This document shows, piece by piece, positions 26,635 to 36,263 of a stretch of 64,000 nucleotides of DNA. The notes beneath the pieces are model-generated. The model did not search any database, was not told the origin of the DNA, and saw nothing but the letters and a program-made list of their open reading frames with translations. The stretch lies in NCBI RefSeq assembly GCF_014646915.1, contig NZ_BMOE01000001.1, forward strand, positions 62,001 through 126,000. The letters run 5' to 3'. Origin of the DNA: Deinococcus aquiradiocola. Lineage in GTDB: Bacteria; Deinococcota; Deinococci; Deinococcales; Deinococcaceae. Within the stretch, counting starts at the first letter, position 1; every line of letters starts with the position of its first letter. A program made the position numbers and the translations under genes.

Positions 26635-27222
26635 ATGCTGCCCCTCCTGAAACAGGTGCTCGACAACTTCAACCTGGACGTGGACCCCTCCCTCACGCCA
26701 GAGCAGAACACCGAGGAAGTCATCCGGGGCGCGGCGCTGCTCGCGGGCGCCATCGCGGTCGAACCGCTCCCCTTCGCGGACCTGCTGCTCATCACGCCGC
26801 TGCAGGTGAAGATGGTGCTGCACATCGGCAAGATCTACGGCTTCGAGGTGAGCGCTGCCCGCGCCCGCGAGATCGTGCAGGAACTCGGCGTGACCGTCGC
26901 GTACGGCATGGCCGCCCGGCAGGTCATGCGCGGCCTCGCCAAGCTGGCCCTGCCGGTCATCGGGGGCGTCATCACGGCGCCCGCCGTGTACGGCTGGACG
27001 TACGTGCTCGGCCGGACCGCCGAAGCGTACTTCCAGCGTCGCCGCGACGGCCTCCCGTTCGGCAGGCCGCAGCAGATTCAGGTGTCGCAGGAGGCCCGCA
27101 AGGCGAGCCGCAACATCCTGCCGAGCGCCGACGATTTCACGGACCTCGCCCGCGAACTCCGCAAGCGCGCCGAGGACCGCGACAAGGACGGCTCGGGCGG
27201 CCCCGGCCGTCCCATGAACTGA
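26635..27222 (+). CDS. DUF697-type membrane-associated protein
   Basis: 195 residues from ATG 26635 (TACACT and 6 nt upstream). Residues 30-140 match the DUF697 pattern: a hydrophobic [38 protein letters not shown] followed by a second hydrophobic stretch ([23 protein letters not shown]). In many bacteria this domain is fused to a GTPase; here it stands alone. The C-terminus is charged and probably cytoplasmic. Role unknown. Confidence 0.8.
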   Translation: MLPLLKQVLDNFNLDVDPSLTPEQNTEEVIRGAALLAGAIAVEPLPFADLLLITPLQVKMVLHIGKIYGFEVSAARAREIVQELGVTVAYGMAARQVMRGLAKLALPVIGGVITAPAVYGWTYVLGRTAEAYFQRRRDGLPFGRPQQIQVSQEARKASRNILPSADDFTDLARELRKRAEDRDKDGSGGPGRPMN

Positions 27223-27306
27223 GCGTGACCATTCCACAGGTCGGGCGCGCTCCCTGTGCCGTGGTCCGTCAGGGCCGCGTCAGGGTGAGGCTGCTATCGT
27301 GAAGGC

Positions 27307-27711
27307 ATGAGCGACCAGCCGGACCTTTCCGTGGCGGTGGACGTCCGGTACCGCCCCGACCACTCCCGGGACGGCCGCTGGCTGTTCCAGTACGTCATCA
27401 CCATCGAGAACCGCGCCGACGAGAGCTGGCAGGTCCTCGCGCGCGAGTGGACCATCACGGACGGCGAGGGCCGCGTCACGCAGGTGGCCGGTGAGGGCGT
27501 GGTCGGCCAGACGCCCGTCCTCGCGCCGGGCGGCGTGTACGTATACGACAGCTTCGTGACGCTGCAGGTCGCGCCGGGCCGCATGGAGGGCCGCTACCGC
27601 GTCCGCAACGCCTGGGGCCACGAGGCGTGGGCGCCCATCCCGCCCTTCGTCCTGGCCCTCCCGGACGGCGTGCCCGGCGGGGACTCCGGGCAGGGCCGGG
27701 TCCTGAATTGA
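27307..27711 (+). CDS. apaG: ApaG family protein
   Basis: 134 residues from ATG 27307 (TATCGT and 6 nt upstream). The single immunoglobulin-like ApaG domain shows the ordered blocks VDVRYRP, WLFQYVITIENRADESWQVLAREWTITD, VGQTPVLAPGGVYVYDS and MEGRYRVRN. ApaG was linked genetically to cobalt and magnesium handling in Salmonella; its molecular role is uncertain. The stop overlaps a TTG that begins the GNAT gene, so the two form an operon. Confidence 0.88.
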   Translation: MSDQPDLSVAVDVRYRPDHSRDGRWLFQYVITIENRADESWQVLAREWTITDGEGRVTQVAGEGVVGQTPVLAPGGVYVYDSFVTLQVAPGRMEGRYRVRNAWGHEAWAPIPPFVLALPDGVPGGDSGQGRVLN

Positions 27712-28229
27712 CGCCCGGACCCCTGCACGTCCGCCCGCTCACCCGCGAGGACGCGCCCGAGTACCGCGCGTTCCGCCTCGCGGGCCTGCAGGAAGCGCCC
27801 CTCGCCTTCGGACGCAGCGCCGAGGAATACCGCCACGAGACCCTCAGCGCCGTCGCGGACGCCCTGCAGGAACTGCCGGGCAAACGCGTCACGCTCGGCG
27901 CGTTCCTGCACGGCACACTGGTCGGCGCGGTCACCGCCCTGCGCAACCCGGCCCTCAAACAACGCCACAAAGGCAGCATCTACGCCGTGTACGTCGTTCC
28001 ACACGCGCGCGGCCAGGGCACCGCCGACGCACTCTTCACGCACCTGCTCGCCTGGGCCAGGTCCGCCGGACTGCTGCAGGTCACGCTGAGCGTCAGCGTC
28101 CCACAGGTCGCCGCGCGCCGCGTGTACGCCCGCCACGGCTTCACGGTGTACGGCCTGGAACGCCGCGCCATGCGCGTGGACGGACAGGACGTGGACGAGG
28201 AACTCATGGTGCGCTTCCTGGACACCTGA
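27708..28229 (+). CDS. GNAT family N-acetyltransferase
   Basis: 173 residues from TTG 27708, which overlaps the ApaG stop (TTGA). No ATG or GTG lies close to the start of homology, and the coupling favours TTG. GNAT motif A is visible as IYAVYVVPHARGQGTADALFTHLLAWA (Q/RxxGxG/A acetyl-CoA loop), followed by AARRVYARHGFTVYGLE. The substrate is unknown. Cytoplasmic. Confidence 0.85.
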   Translation: MTPGPLHVRPLTREDAPEYRAFRLAGLQEAPLAFGRSAEEYRHETLSAVADALQELPGKRVTLGAFLHGTLVGAVTALRNPALKQRHKGSIYAVYVVPHARGQGTADALFTHLLAWARSAGLLQVTLSVSVPQVAARRVYARHGFTVYGLERRAMRVDGQDVDEELMVRFLDT

Positions 28230-28278
28230 TTGACCCGCCCGAACACCGTGTCCGGAAGCAGGCGTGACCAGCGGCGTG

Positions 28279-28297
28279 CCCAGGGATCAGCCCTGGG
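28279..28297. terminator. small hairpin at the 3' end of the histidine kinase gene
   Basis: CCCAGGG at 28279-28285 pairs with 28291-28297 (7 bp, loop 5). It spans the kinase stop codon and lies about 50 nt after the converging GNAT stop. No T-run follows. Confidence 0.35.
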
Positions 28298-30068
28298 GGA
28301 GCGTGACCTCGACGCGGGTGCCCTGACCCACGGCGCTCTGCACGCGGTACACGCCTCCGCGCGCCTCGATGCGTTCGCGCATCTGCGTGAGGCCCAGTCC
28401 GCCCGCGCTCGACACGCGCCCGCTGACCAGGGCCGGGTCGAAGCCCTGCCCGTCGTCCTGCACGGTCAGGCTGACGCGCGCCCCGCCGCGCAGCGTGACG
28501 TCCACGCTTGTGGCCCGCGCGTGCTTCGCGACGTTGTTCAGGCTCTCCTGCAGGATCCGGAAGATGACGGCCTCGTCGCCCGGTGCGAGCGACACCTCGC
28601 CGTCCACCGTCAGCTGCGCGCGGACGCTGTTCTGCTCCCCGAAATCCAGCACGTAGCGCCGCACCGTTTCCAGCAGTCCGTACCGTTCCAGGTCGATGGG
28701 CCGCAGCGCGAAGATGCTGCGCCGCACCTCGCGGATCTGTTCGCGCAGCAGGCTGCTGGCCGCGCGGACCTCCTGCACGGCCCGGTCCGGCTGCGTCAGG
28801 ATCTGGCGCTCCACGAGGTCCAGCCGGATCGCGCAGAACGCCAGGGACTGCGCGACGCCGTCGTGAATTTCGCGCGCGATGCGGCTGCGTTCCTCCTGCG
28901 TGGCGACCTCCTCGCTGTGCAGGTACGCCCGGGCGTTGCGGACGGCGAGCGTCGCCTGGGACGCGAGCAGCGCCAGCAGCGGGACGCGCATGCCGGAGAA
29001 CGCCGACTCGCGTTCCGAGCCGAGCACGATGACGCCCACCAGGCCGTCCTCGCCGCGCATGGGGAGGCCCAGGGCGCTGCGGGTGCCGGGCAGCACGTCC
29101 TGCGCTTCGGCCTCGGACGCCGTGACGGGCAGGCCGCCCTGACCGACCCGCTGCACGAAGGCGGGCACCGTGCCGCCCGTCTTCACCTCGCGGTCGCCGT
29201 TCTGGAAGTACTCCTGCCGCAGCACGCCGTCCGCGTCCGTCAGGTAGGCGGCGCGCGAGCCTGCGCCGACGCGTTCGGCCATGTTGCCGGTCACGCGGGC
29301 GAGCAGGCGGCGCATGTTGCGTTCCGCGCGGATCGACTGGTCCACCTCGTACAGCGTGATGAGGTCCCGGCTGCGCTGCTGCGCGCTGTACAGGGCCGCG
29401 CCGACCTCCGCGCCGATCGCTTCGGCCAGGGCGCGCGTGTCGCTGCGGGGCGGCGCGTCGAAGTACAGGCTCATCTGCCCGAGCCGTTCCTGTCCGGCCA
29501 GTTCGTGCTCCTGGCGTCCGCCGCCCGTGCTGAGCGGCACGATCAGTTCGCGCAGGTCGGCACTCGGGGATTCCAGCAGGGTGCTGCCGCGCGCGGAGCC
29601 GCTCACGGGGCTGCTGAGTTCCAGGCCCGCGAGGTTCAGGCGGGCGTGCGTGGCGCCCGTGGCGCGCACCGCGCCCTGCGCGGCGACCTGCAGCAGCGCT
29701 TCGAGGTCCGGGGCGTCCGCCACCTCGCGCATCAGGGTCTGCACGGCCTCCAGGCGTTCGTTCTGCGCGCTGAGCTGCAGGTACAGCTGCCGGAGTTCCT
29801 GTTCGGCCCGTTCGCGGGCGCGCGCGCCGTCCGCGATCCACTGGATGGTGAAGAACGTCGCGAGCGGCCCCACCAGCCCGTAGAACAGCAGGTGAGCCGT
29901 GAGTTCCACCGTGCGGTCCAGCACCTGCCGCACGAGCAGTTCGTACGCCACGACCACCAGCACGATGAGTGCGGGCAGGATGCTGCGCGAGAATCCCAGC
30001 CGCCGCGAGAGCGGCGTGCTGAAGGTGGACTGCGTTTCGCTGGCGGGGAGGCGGTCCTGAACGGTCAC
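28287..30068 (-). CDS. membrane sensor histidine kinase, NarL-type, with two GAF-like domains
   Basis: 593 residues from GTG 30068 (TAGACT and 6 nt upstream, leaderless). Two membrane segments near residues 30-80 and a helical linker lead to two GAF-like regions (about 115-245 and 260-385). The HisKA_3 block RSRIAREIHDGVAQSLAF carries the phospho-accepting histidine near residue 400. The HATPase has FRILQESLNNVAKHARA, DDGQGFDP and GGLGLTQMRERI. Such kinases pair with LuxR/NarL-type response regulators, but none is adjacent, so the partner is elsewhere. Confidence 0.92.
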   Translation of the reverse strand: MTVQDRLPASETQSTFSTPLSRRLGFSRSILPALIVLVVVAYELLVRQVLDRTVELTAHLLFYGLVGPLATFFTIQWIADGARARERAEQELRQLYLQLSAQNERLEAVQTLMREVADAPDLEALLQVAAQGAVRATGATHARLNLAGLELSSPVSGSARGSTLLESPSADLRELIVPLSTGGGRQEHELAGQERLGQMSLYFDAPPRSDTRALAEAIGAEVGAALYSAQQRSRDLITLYEVDQSIRAERNMRRLLARVTGNMAERVGAGSRAAYLTDADGVLRQEYFQNGDREVKTGGTVPAFVQRVGQGGLPVTASEAEAQDVLPGTRSALGLPMRGEDGLVGVIVLGSERESAFSGMRVPLLALLASQATLAVRNARAYLHSEEVATQEERSRIAREIHDGVAQSLAFCAIRLDLVERQILTQPDRAVQEVRAASSLLREQIREVRRSIFALRPIDLERYGLLETVRRYVLDFGEQNSVRAQLTVDGEVSLAPGDEAVIFRILQESLNNVAKHARATSVDVTLRGGARVSLTVQDDGQGFDPALVSGRVSSAGGLGLTQMRERIEARGGVYRVQSAVGQGTRVEVTLPQG

Positions 30069-30115
30069 GCCCGCAGTCTAGAGCGCCGCCGCGCCGGGAA
30101 AAGCGTCGGGGGCGC

Positions 30116-31009
30116 TCAGGCCGTCGTGTCGTCGCCCGCGCCGGTCCCCGCGTCGTCCTCTGCCAGCTGCGAGGGCCGCAGGCGCGGGGCGGGCAGGGGA
30201 GGCAGGCCCGCCACCTTGCGCGCCTCGCTGATCTTCCAGCGCACCTGCCGCAGCAGGCCCCGGAAGAGGCGCGTCTCGGCGGTGTTCAGCAGGCCGCGGT
30301 CCATCCAGTGCCGCCACAGGCGCAGGGTGTGCGTGGCGCGCACCTCGTCCGTGTACCCGGTGATGAGCATCGTGTCGCGCAGGTGGGCGTACAGGCCGTC
30401 CATCTCTTCGCGCGTGGCGAGCTTGCGGGTCGGGGCGGCCTCCGTGACGTCCTGCCCCTGCAGGAACTCGTAGCACACCAGCAGCACGGCCTGCGCGAGG
30501 TTCAGGCTGGCGTAGTCGGAGGTGGGGATGCGGACGCTCGCCTGGCACAGTTCGAGGTCCTCGTTGGACAGGCCGGACTCCTCCGGCCCGAACACCAGGG
30601 CGGGCGCGTGGGCCTGCCGCACCAGGGGGCGCAGCGTGGCGGGGTGCACGGGGTCCGGCAGGTCCGCGCGGTTGCGGGCGGTCGTGCCGATGCACAGGTC
30701 CCGGTCCGCGAGCGCCTCGGCGAGCGTGTCGTACAGCCGCGCGCCGCGCAGGACCGCTTCGGCGTGCACGGCCATCGCGACGGCGCCCGAGTCGAGGTGG
30801 TCGCCGCGCGGCGCGACGAGCCGCAGGTCGCTGGCGCCCATGTTCAGCATGGCGCGTGCCGTGGCGCCCATGTTGCCGGGCGTCTTGGGCGACACGAGCA
30901 CCACCGCGAGGTGAGGCGCGGCCGGTTGCGGGTTGCCGGGCCGGGGGGCGGCCTGCGCGGCGGGGTCTGGGACGGGAGGGACGCTCGGGGAGGAGGACTG
31001 CTCGGACAC
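30116..31009 (-). CDS. TrmH/SpoU-family RNA methyltransferase, TrmJ-like
   Basis: 297 residues from GTG 31009, set by TACAGT and 6 nt; the slightly longer in-frame start lies within the promoter. A disordered Pro/Ala-rich N-terminus of 35 residues precedes the knotted SPOUT domain: VLVSPKTPGNMGATARAMLNMG, LVFGPEESGLSNEDLELC and IPTSDYASLNLAQAVLLVCYE. These match TrmJ, which 2'-O-methylates position 32 of tRNA anticodon loops. The target cannot be proven from sequence. Cytoplasmic, probably a dimer. Confidence 0.88.
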   Translation of the reverse strand: MSEQSSSPSVPPVPDPAAQAAPRPGNPQPAAPHLAVVLVSPKTPGNMGATARAMLNMGASDLRLVAPRGDHLDSGAVAMAVHAEAVLRGARLYDTLAEALADRDLCIGTTARNRADLPDPVHPATLRPLVRQAHAPALVFGPEESGLSNEDLELCQASVRIPTSDYASLNLAQAVLLVCYEFLQGQDVTEAAPTRKLATREEMDGLYAHLRDTMLITGYTDEVRATHTLRLWRHWMDRGLLNTAETRLFRGLLRQVRWKISEARKVAGLPPLPAPRLRPSQLAEDDAGTGAGDDTTA

Positions 31010-31052
31010 CCGCGTACTGTACACCCGCCGCATCTCTTCCGTCCCCCGGAAG

Positions 31053-32036
31053 TCAGGGTTTCCGGGCGGGCGCGAGTGCCATGACGGGGTTCATGAACAC
31101 GATGGCGTGCGGCACGGGGCGCGACTGCACCCGGCGGGAAGAGTGCCCGACTGCCAGGGCGCGCGACCCGTAGATGAGGCTGGTGCTGTACCCGCTGTCC
31201 ATCAGGACCGCTTCCTGCGCGCCCGCCTGCTGGGCGATCCGTGCCAGGCGTTCGCTGCTGACGGGCGTGATGGTGGCCCCCGCGATGCTCAGCCCGTCGC
31301 GCGTCACGCCGAAGAACACGCGTGGCCGGACCTGCTGCGCGTCGCTGGGCGCGTGCGTCATCATCTGCGCGCGGCTGAGCGCCTGCCCGCCGTGCACCAG
31401 CCACGCGCCCGCCAGGAAGGCGTCCGTCATGCCCGGAAGGAGCGCCTGCACGTCCGCCTTGCTGTTCATGGTGCGCGGATCGAAGGCTGTCACCATGAAC
31501 CGCGAGTGCGACCACGCCACGAGCGGGCGGCCCTGGATCTTGCGGAACTTGCTGGGGTCGGACTCCGACAGGAAGTGCCCGCCGGGCGTGAGGAGCGGCC
31601 CGAGCATGTTGGAGTCGTTGGAGGCGATGGCGGCGTCCTTGAAGAAGGTGCCGTTCACGCCCGCCACCGCGCCCGACGCGCGGATGAACTCGCCGACGCT
31701 GCTGCGCCACAGCACGTGCCTGCTGACCGGCTGCCCGCCGCGCAGCAGCGCGACGCGCGTGACCCCCACCTGCCCCTCGCTGAGCTGCACGGGCCGGTCC
31801 TCGCGCAGCAGCGTCGTGAAGACCGGCGCGGGCACCGGCACCTGCAGCGCCACGCGCGGCGGGACCGGGACGGGCAGGGGGCCCTGCTCGTACTCCGGGT
31901 ACGGCCACTCGGGCGCGGGCCGGGCCGCCGTCCGGAGGGTGGGGGGCGCGCCTGCCGTGCGGTGGGTGACGAGCAGGGTGAGGGAGACCGCGGCCAGCAG
32001 CAGGCCGGCGGTGGTCAGGAGGGGACGGGCGCGCAT
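31053..32036 (-). CDS. exported phosphodiester glycosidase-like protein (NAGPA domain)
   Basis: 327 residues from ATG 32036 (TACACT and 8 nt upstream). A signal sequence or anchor (LLTTAGLLLAAVSLTLLV) is followed by a Pro-rich segment and a NAGPA-type domain: ASGAVAGVNGTFFKDAAIASND, the central WLVHGGQALS and the C-terminal AVLMDSGYSTSLIYGSRALAVG. NAGPA-like domains in bacteria hydrolyse sugar phosphodiesters or act on wall polymers. Extracytoplasmic; the substrate is unknown. Confidence 0.83.
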   Translation of the reverse strand: MRARPLLTTAGLLLAAVSLTLLVTHRTAGAPPTLRTAARPAPEWPYPEYEQGPLPVPVPPRVALQVPVPAPVFTTLLREDRPVQLSEGQVGVTRVALLRGGQPVSRHVLWRSSVGEFIRASGAVAGVNGTFFKDAAIASNDSNMLGPLLTPGGHFLSESDPSKFRKIQGRPLVAWSHSRFMVTAFDPRTMNSKADVQALLPGMTDAFLAGAWLVHGGQALSRAQMMTHAPSDAQQVRPRVFFGVTRDGLSIAGATITPVSSERLARIAQQAGAQEAVLMDSGYSTSLIYGSRALAVGHSSRRVQSRPVPHAIVFMNPVMALAPARKP

Positions 32037-32118
32037 CTGCGGTCAGTGTAGGCCCCGAGGGTGAGGGAACGGTCAAGCGCGGCGGGGGGGGAGGGCGGTC
32101 CGGGGACACCCCCCCAAA

Positions 32119-32153
32119 TACACCAATTGGTGTACACGGTACACCAGTTGTCA
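32119..32153. promoter_or_regulatory. operator array upstream of pckA
   Basis: A perfect 16-bp palindrome TACACCAATTGGTGTA (32119-32134) is followed 21 bp later by a degenerate copy TACACCAGTTGTCA (32140-32153). Their inner arms also form TGGTGTAC-ACG-GTACACCA (32128-32146). Three half-sites on one DNA face suggest a dimeric regulator bound in tandem, centred about 75 bp before the predicted pckA start point, an activator-like position. Confidence 0.6.
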
Positions 32154-32176
32154 CCCCCAGCGTGACGATTTCAGGC

Positions 32177-32205
32177 TTGAACGGGAGCGATTCCACCCAA
32201 ATAAT
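32177..32205 (+). promoter_or_regulatory. pckA promoter (-35 TTGAAC, -10 AATAAT)
   Basis: TTGAAC at 32177-32182 and AATAAT at 32200-32205 are separated by exactly 17 bp. Transcription should begin near 32212, giving a leader of about 46 nt with a GGAGGG site at 32245-32250. This two-box promoter stands out among the single-hexamer leaderless promoters nearby. Confidence 0.6.
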
Positions 32206-32257
32206 GGGGGAAATCACGACCTGAAAACAAAGTTGCTACTTCACGGAGGGACAGACC

Positions 32258-33844
<1,587 letters not shown>

Positions 33845-33963
33845 CCCGTCACCCCACCGCGCCCCCCGGCAGGCCCGCCCCGATCTTCACGGTCCGGGTG
33901 GACGGGCCGCCTTCTGTGAGGACCTTCAGGTTCTCTTCATGCACCCGGGAGTACACTTCTGCA

Positions 33964-34416
33964 ATGAGCTCCCCCACATCGGTCCCGGCGACCCACGCCC
34001 CCGACGCCGGAACGACCCGGACCGAACCCGAACAACCGGCACAACAATCCCTGCCCGCAGACTGCAAGGTCGCCGGCCTCGCCGTGTACGTCGACGTGGA
34101 CGAAACCCTGCTGCGCCACTACGGCACGCGACAGATCCCCATCCCCAGCGTCATCAAACAGATCAAGGCCCTCCACAAGCAGGGCGCCGAACTGTACTGC
34201 TGGTCCTCCATGGGCGCCGCGTACGCCCGCCAGTGCGCCGAGACGTGCGGCGTCGCCCACTGCTTCCAGGCGTTCCTGCCCAAACCGAACATCATCGTGG
34301 ACGACCAGCAACCCAAAGCGTGGCGGCGCATCCTGCACGTCCATCCCAGCCAGTGCAGCTCCCAGACCACCGTCGACGAGTACCGCGAGGAACTCAGGAA
34401 ACCCCGCCCGCTCTGA
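33964..34416 (+). CDS. small HAD-superfamily-like protein
   Basis: 150 residues from ATG 33964 (TACACT and 6 nt upstream). After a disordered 35-residue N-terminus comes a HAD motif I, VYVDVDETLL (DxDxT), a motif II-like YCWSS, a lysine in PKPNI and the acidic pair IIVDDQ of motif IV. No cap domain is present. It could be a small phosphatase, but the polypeptide is short and the substrate unknown. The stop is 13 bp from the converging small gene. Confidence 0.75.
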   Translation: MSSPTSVPATHAPDAGTTRTEPEQPAQQSLPADCKVAGLAVYVDVDETLLRHYGTRQIPIPSVIKQIKALHKQGAELYCWSSMGAAYARQCAETCGVAHCFQAFLPKPNIIVDDQQPKAWRRILHVHPSQCSSQTTVDEYREELRKPRPL

Positions 34417-34429
34417 CGGTTCCCTCACC

Positions 34430-34702
34430 TCATCCCGCGTCCGCTCCGCCGTCCTCCTGCGCCTGCAGGATCAGCCCGCGCAGGTAGAAGTCCCAGCACT
34501 CGTCCGGCCACGCCGCGTAGATGACGCGGCGGTTGCCTGCGTCCGCCGCGTCGAGCGCCTGCCCGATCGCCCGGTAAAAACGGCTGCCCTGCTCCTGCAT
34601 GGCGCGCGCCGTCCAGTACGTGACGCTCCGCATGAGCACCTGCACGCGGCGCTCCGCGTCTGCCGGGACTTCACCTGCCGCCGTGCCGTGTGGCGTGGTC
34701 AT
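34430..34702 (-). CDS. small conserved hypothetical protein
   Basis: 90 residues from ATG 34702 (CACACT and 5 nt upstream). A single helical domain (RRVQVLMRSVTYWTARAMQEQGSRFYRAIGQALDAADAG, VIYAAWPDECWDFYLRGLIL) is rich in aromatic residues. No signal peptide or known motif. Function unknown. Confidence 0.7.
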   Translation of the reverse strand: MTTPHGTAAGEVPADAERRVQVLMRSVTYWTARAMQEQGSRFYRAIGQALDAADAGNRRVIYAAWPDECWDFYLRGLILQAQEDGGADAG

Positions 34703-34771
34703 GCCTCAGTGTGGCACGCGCCCGCACTCACCGATGACGCGCCGTTCTCATCCTCCTGCTAGCCTGAAGGC

Positions 34772-35383
34772 ATGTCTGCTGTCATTGCCATCACATCCGA
34801 GAAGGGAGGCGTCGGGAAGAGCACCCTGGCGGTCCACCTTGCCGGGGCCTTCGCGGAACGCGGGCTGCGCGTGACCCTCGTGGACGAGGACGGCCGCGTC
34901 GGCTCCAGCGTCGGCTGGTCCCGGCGCGGTCCGGGCCTGCCGTTCCCGGTGCTGGAACCCGACGAGGTCCGCCCCAAAGCCCTGCGCGAACTGGACGCCC
35001 TCATCATCGACACGGAAGGCAGACCGAAACGCAAGGAACTGCGCGACCTGTCCGAACGCGCCGACACCATCCTCGTCCCCAGCGGCGTCAGCACCCTCGA
35101 ACTGGAATCCACCCTGTCCATCGCCGACTACCTGAACAGCGAGGGCGGCGCGAGACGCAAACTGAAGGTCGTCCTCACGCGCGTCCCGCCCACCTCCGGC
35201 GCAGGCGAACGCGCCCGCGAGGACCTGCGCGAAGCGGGCCTCACCGTCACCAACACCCTCGTCCGCCAGTACGCGTCGTACCTGCGCGCCGCGGACCTCG
35301 GTGTGCTGTGCCGCGACGTGCCCGACGAACGCTCCGCGCAGGCGTGGGCAGACATCCTCAGCCTCTCCCGGGAAATCCTGTGA
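34772..35383 (+). CDS. ParA/MinD-type partition ATPase (small, no N-terminal HTH)
   Basis: 203 residues from ATG 34772 (TAGCCT and 6 nt upstream). The deviant Walker A is KGGVGKST (residues 11-18, with the signature Lys11). LVDEDGR replaces the more usual DxDPQ, and LIIDTEGRP is the Walker B region. The short size and missing DNA-binding N-terminus match ParF-like type Ib ATPases. The next gene codes for a ribbon-helix-helix-like protein, the usual partner of that class. Its cargo on this chromosome is unknown. Confidence 0.88.
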   Translation: MSAVIAITSEKGGVGKSTLAVHLAGAFAERGLRVTLVDEDGRVGSSVGWSRRGPGLPFPVLEPDEVRPKALRELDALIIDTEGRPKRKELRDLSERADTILVPSGVSTLELESTLSIADYLNSEGGARRKLKVVLTRVPPTSGAGERAREDLREAGLTVTNTLVRQYASYLRAADLGVLCRDVPDERSAQAWADILSLSREIL

Positions 35384-35407
35384 CGCCGCACGCCAGGGAG
35401 GCCACAC

Positions 35408-35677
35408 GTGGCTAAACGCTTCGCTTACCTGCAGGGCCAGAAGGTGCGCCGCAAGGACGCCGAGAAGATCCAGGCGGAATCGCTCGAACCGCTCGAAACC
35501 GTGTACATCCGCAAGGAAACGTTGCGCGCCGTGTGGCGCAAACTCGGCAAGGGCCGCGACGGGAACCTCAACGAACTGATGGAGGACCTCCTGCACCGCT
35601 GGCTGAACGAACAGGAACAGAAGACCAGCGACCTGATGGGCGTCCTCGCCCGCCAGAAAGGCAGCGGACGGGACTGA
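35408..35677 (+). CDS. small ribbon-helix-helix-like protein, probable ParA partner
   Basis: 89 residues from GTG 35408, 24 nt after parA. A basic N-terminus (RFAYLQGQKVRRKD) precedes a strand-helix-helix unit: ETVYIRKE, TLRAVWRKLG and LNELMEDLLHRWLNEQ, the layout of RHH centromere-binding proteins such as ParG. It is probably the DNA-binding adaptor of the adjacent ATPase. The fold is judged by eye. Confidence 0.72.
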   Translation: MAKRFAYLQGQKVRRKDAEKIQAESLEPLETVYIRKETLRAVWRKLGKGRDGNLNELMEDLLHRWLNEQEQKTSDLMGVLARQKGSGRD

Positions 35678-35729
35678 CGATGCCCGGCGCGACCACGCCC
35701 GCCCGCACGCCAGGAGCGGCCCGGCCCGC

Positions 35730-36263
35730 ATGATCCCCAGGCCCGCCGCCCTCCACCCCGCCCACCCGTGGGCCTTCTGGACCTTCCTGACGGCCCTCGC
35801 GCTGCTCACGCCGGGCCTGCTGCACCCCCAGACGTGGAGTTTCCTGTCCGGCGTGGACCTGATCTTCCACGAGGCCGGACACGTCCTGTTCATGCCGTTC
35901 GGAGAGACGCTGTACCTGATGGGCGGCTCGCTCTTCCAGGTGCTGCTCCCGCTCGCGCTGGCAGGCGTGTTCCTGTGGCGCGGCGAGGGCGTCTCCTGCG
36001 CCGCGCTGCTCCTGTGGACCGCGCAGAGCCTCGGGAACGTCAGCGTGTACGTCGCCGACGCCCAGGCGCGCCTGCTGCCCCTGCTGGGCGACGACCCCGA
36101 CAGCCACGACTGGTGGCAGCTGCTCGGCAGCTGGAACGCCCTCGCCGCGAGCCACACCCTCGGGAACCTCCTGTGGTTCCTGAGCATCGTCACCGCGCTC
36201 GCCGCCGTGTGGACCGCGTACATCGGCACCCGCTTCGGAAGCACGGGCGGGCGGAACGCCTAA
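35730..36263 (+). CDS. membrane protein with HEAGH zinc-protease motif (M50-like)
   Basis: 177 residues from ATG 35730. Four hydrophobic segments flank FHEAGHVLF (residues 46-54), the HExxH zinc site of M50-type intramembrane proteases. A second ligand block such as NxxPxxxLDG is not present, so catalysis is uncertain; SWNALAASHTLGN could supply a ligand. It lies 52 nt after the RHH gene in the same direction and may be co-transcribed with the ParA pair. The stop codon overlaps the converging hydrolase stop. Confidence 0.72.
   Translation: MIPRPAALHPAHPWAFWTFLTALALLTPGLLHPQTWSFLSGVDLIFHEAGHVLFMPFGETLYLMGGSLFQVLLPLALAGVFLWRGEGVSCAALLLWTAQSLGNVSVYVADAQARLLPLLGDDPDSHDWWQLLGSWNALAASHTLGNLLWFLSIVTALAAVWTAYIGTRFGSTGGRNA

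Noticed and set aside
33870..33910. Possible terminator after pckA
   Set aside because: Only a 6-bp GGCCCG/CGGGCC pairing with a long loop was found, too weak beside the other hairpins.
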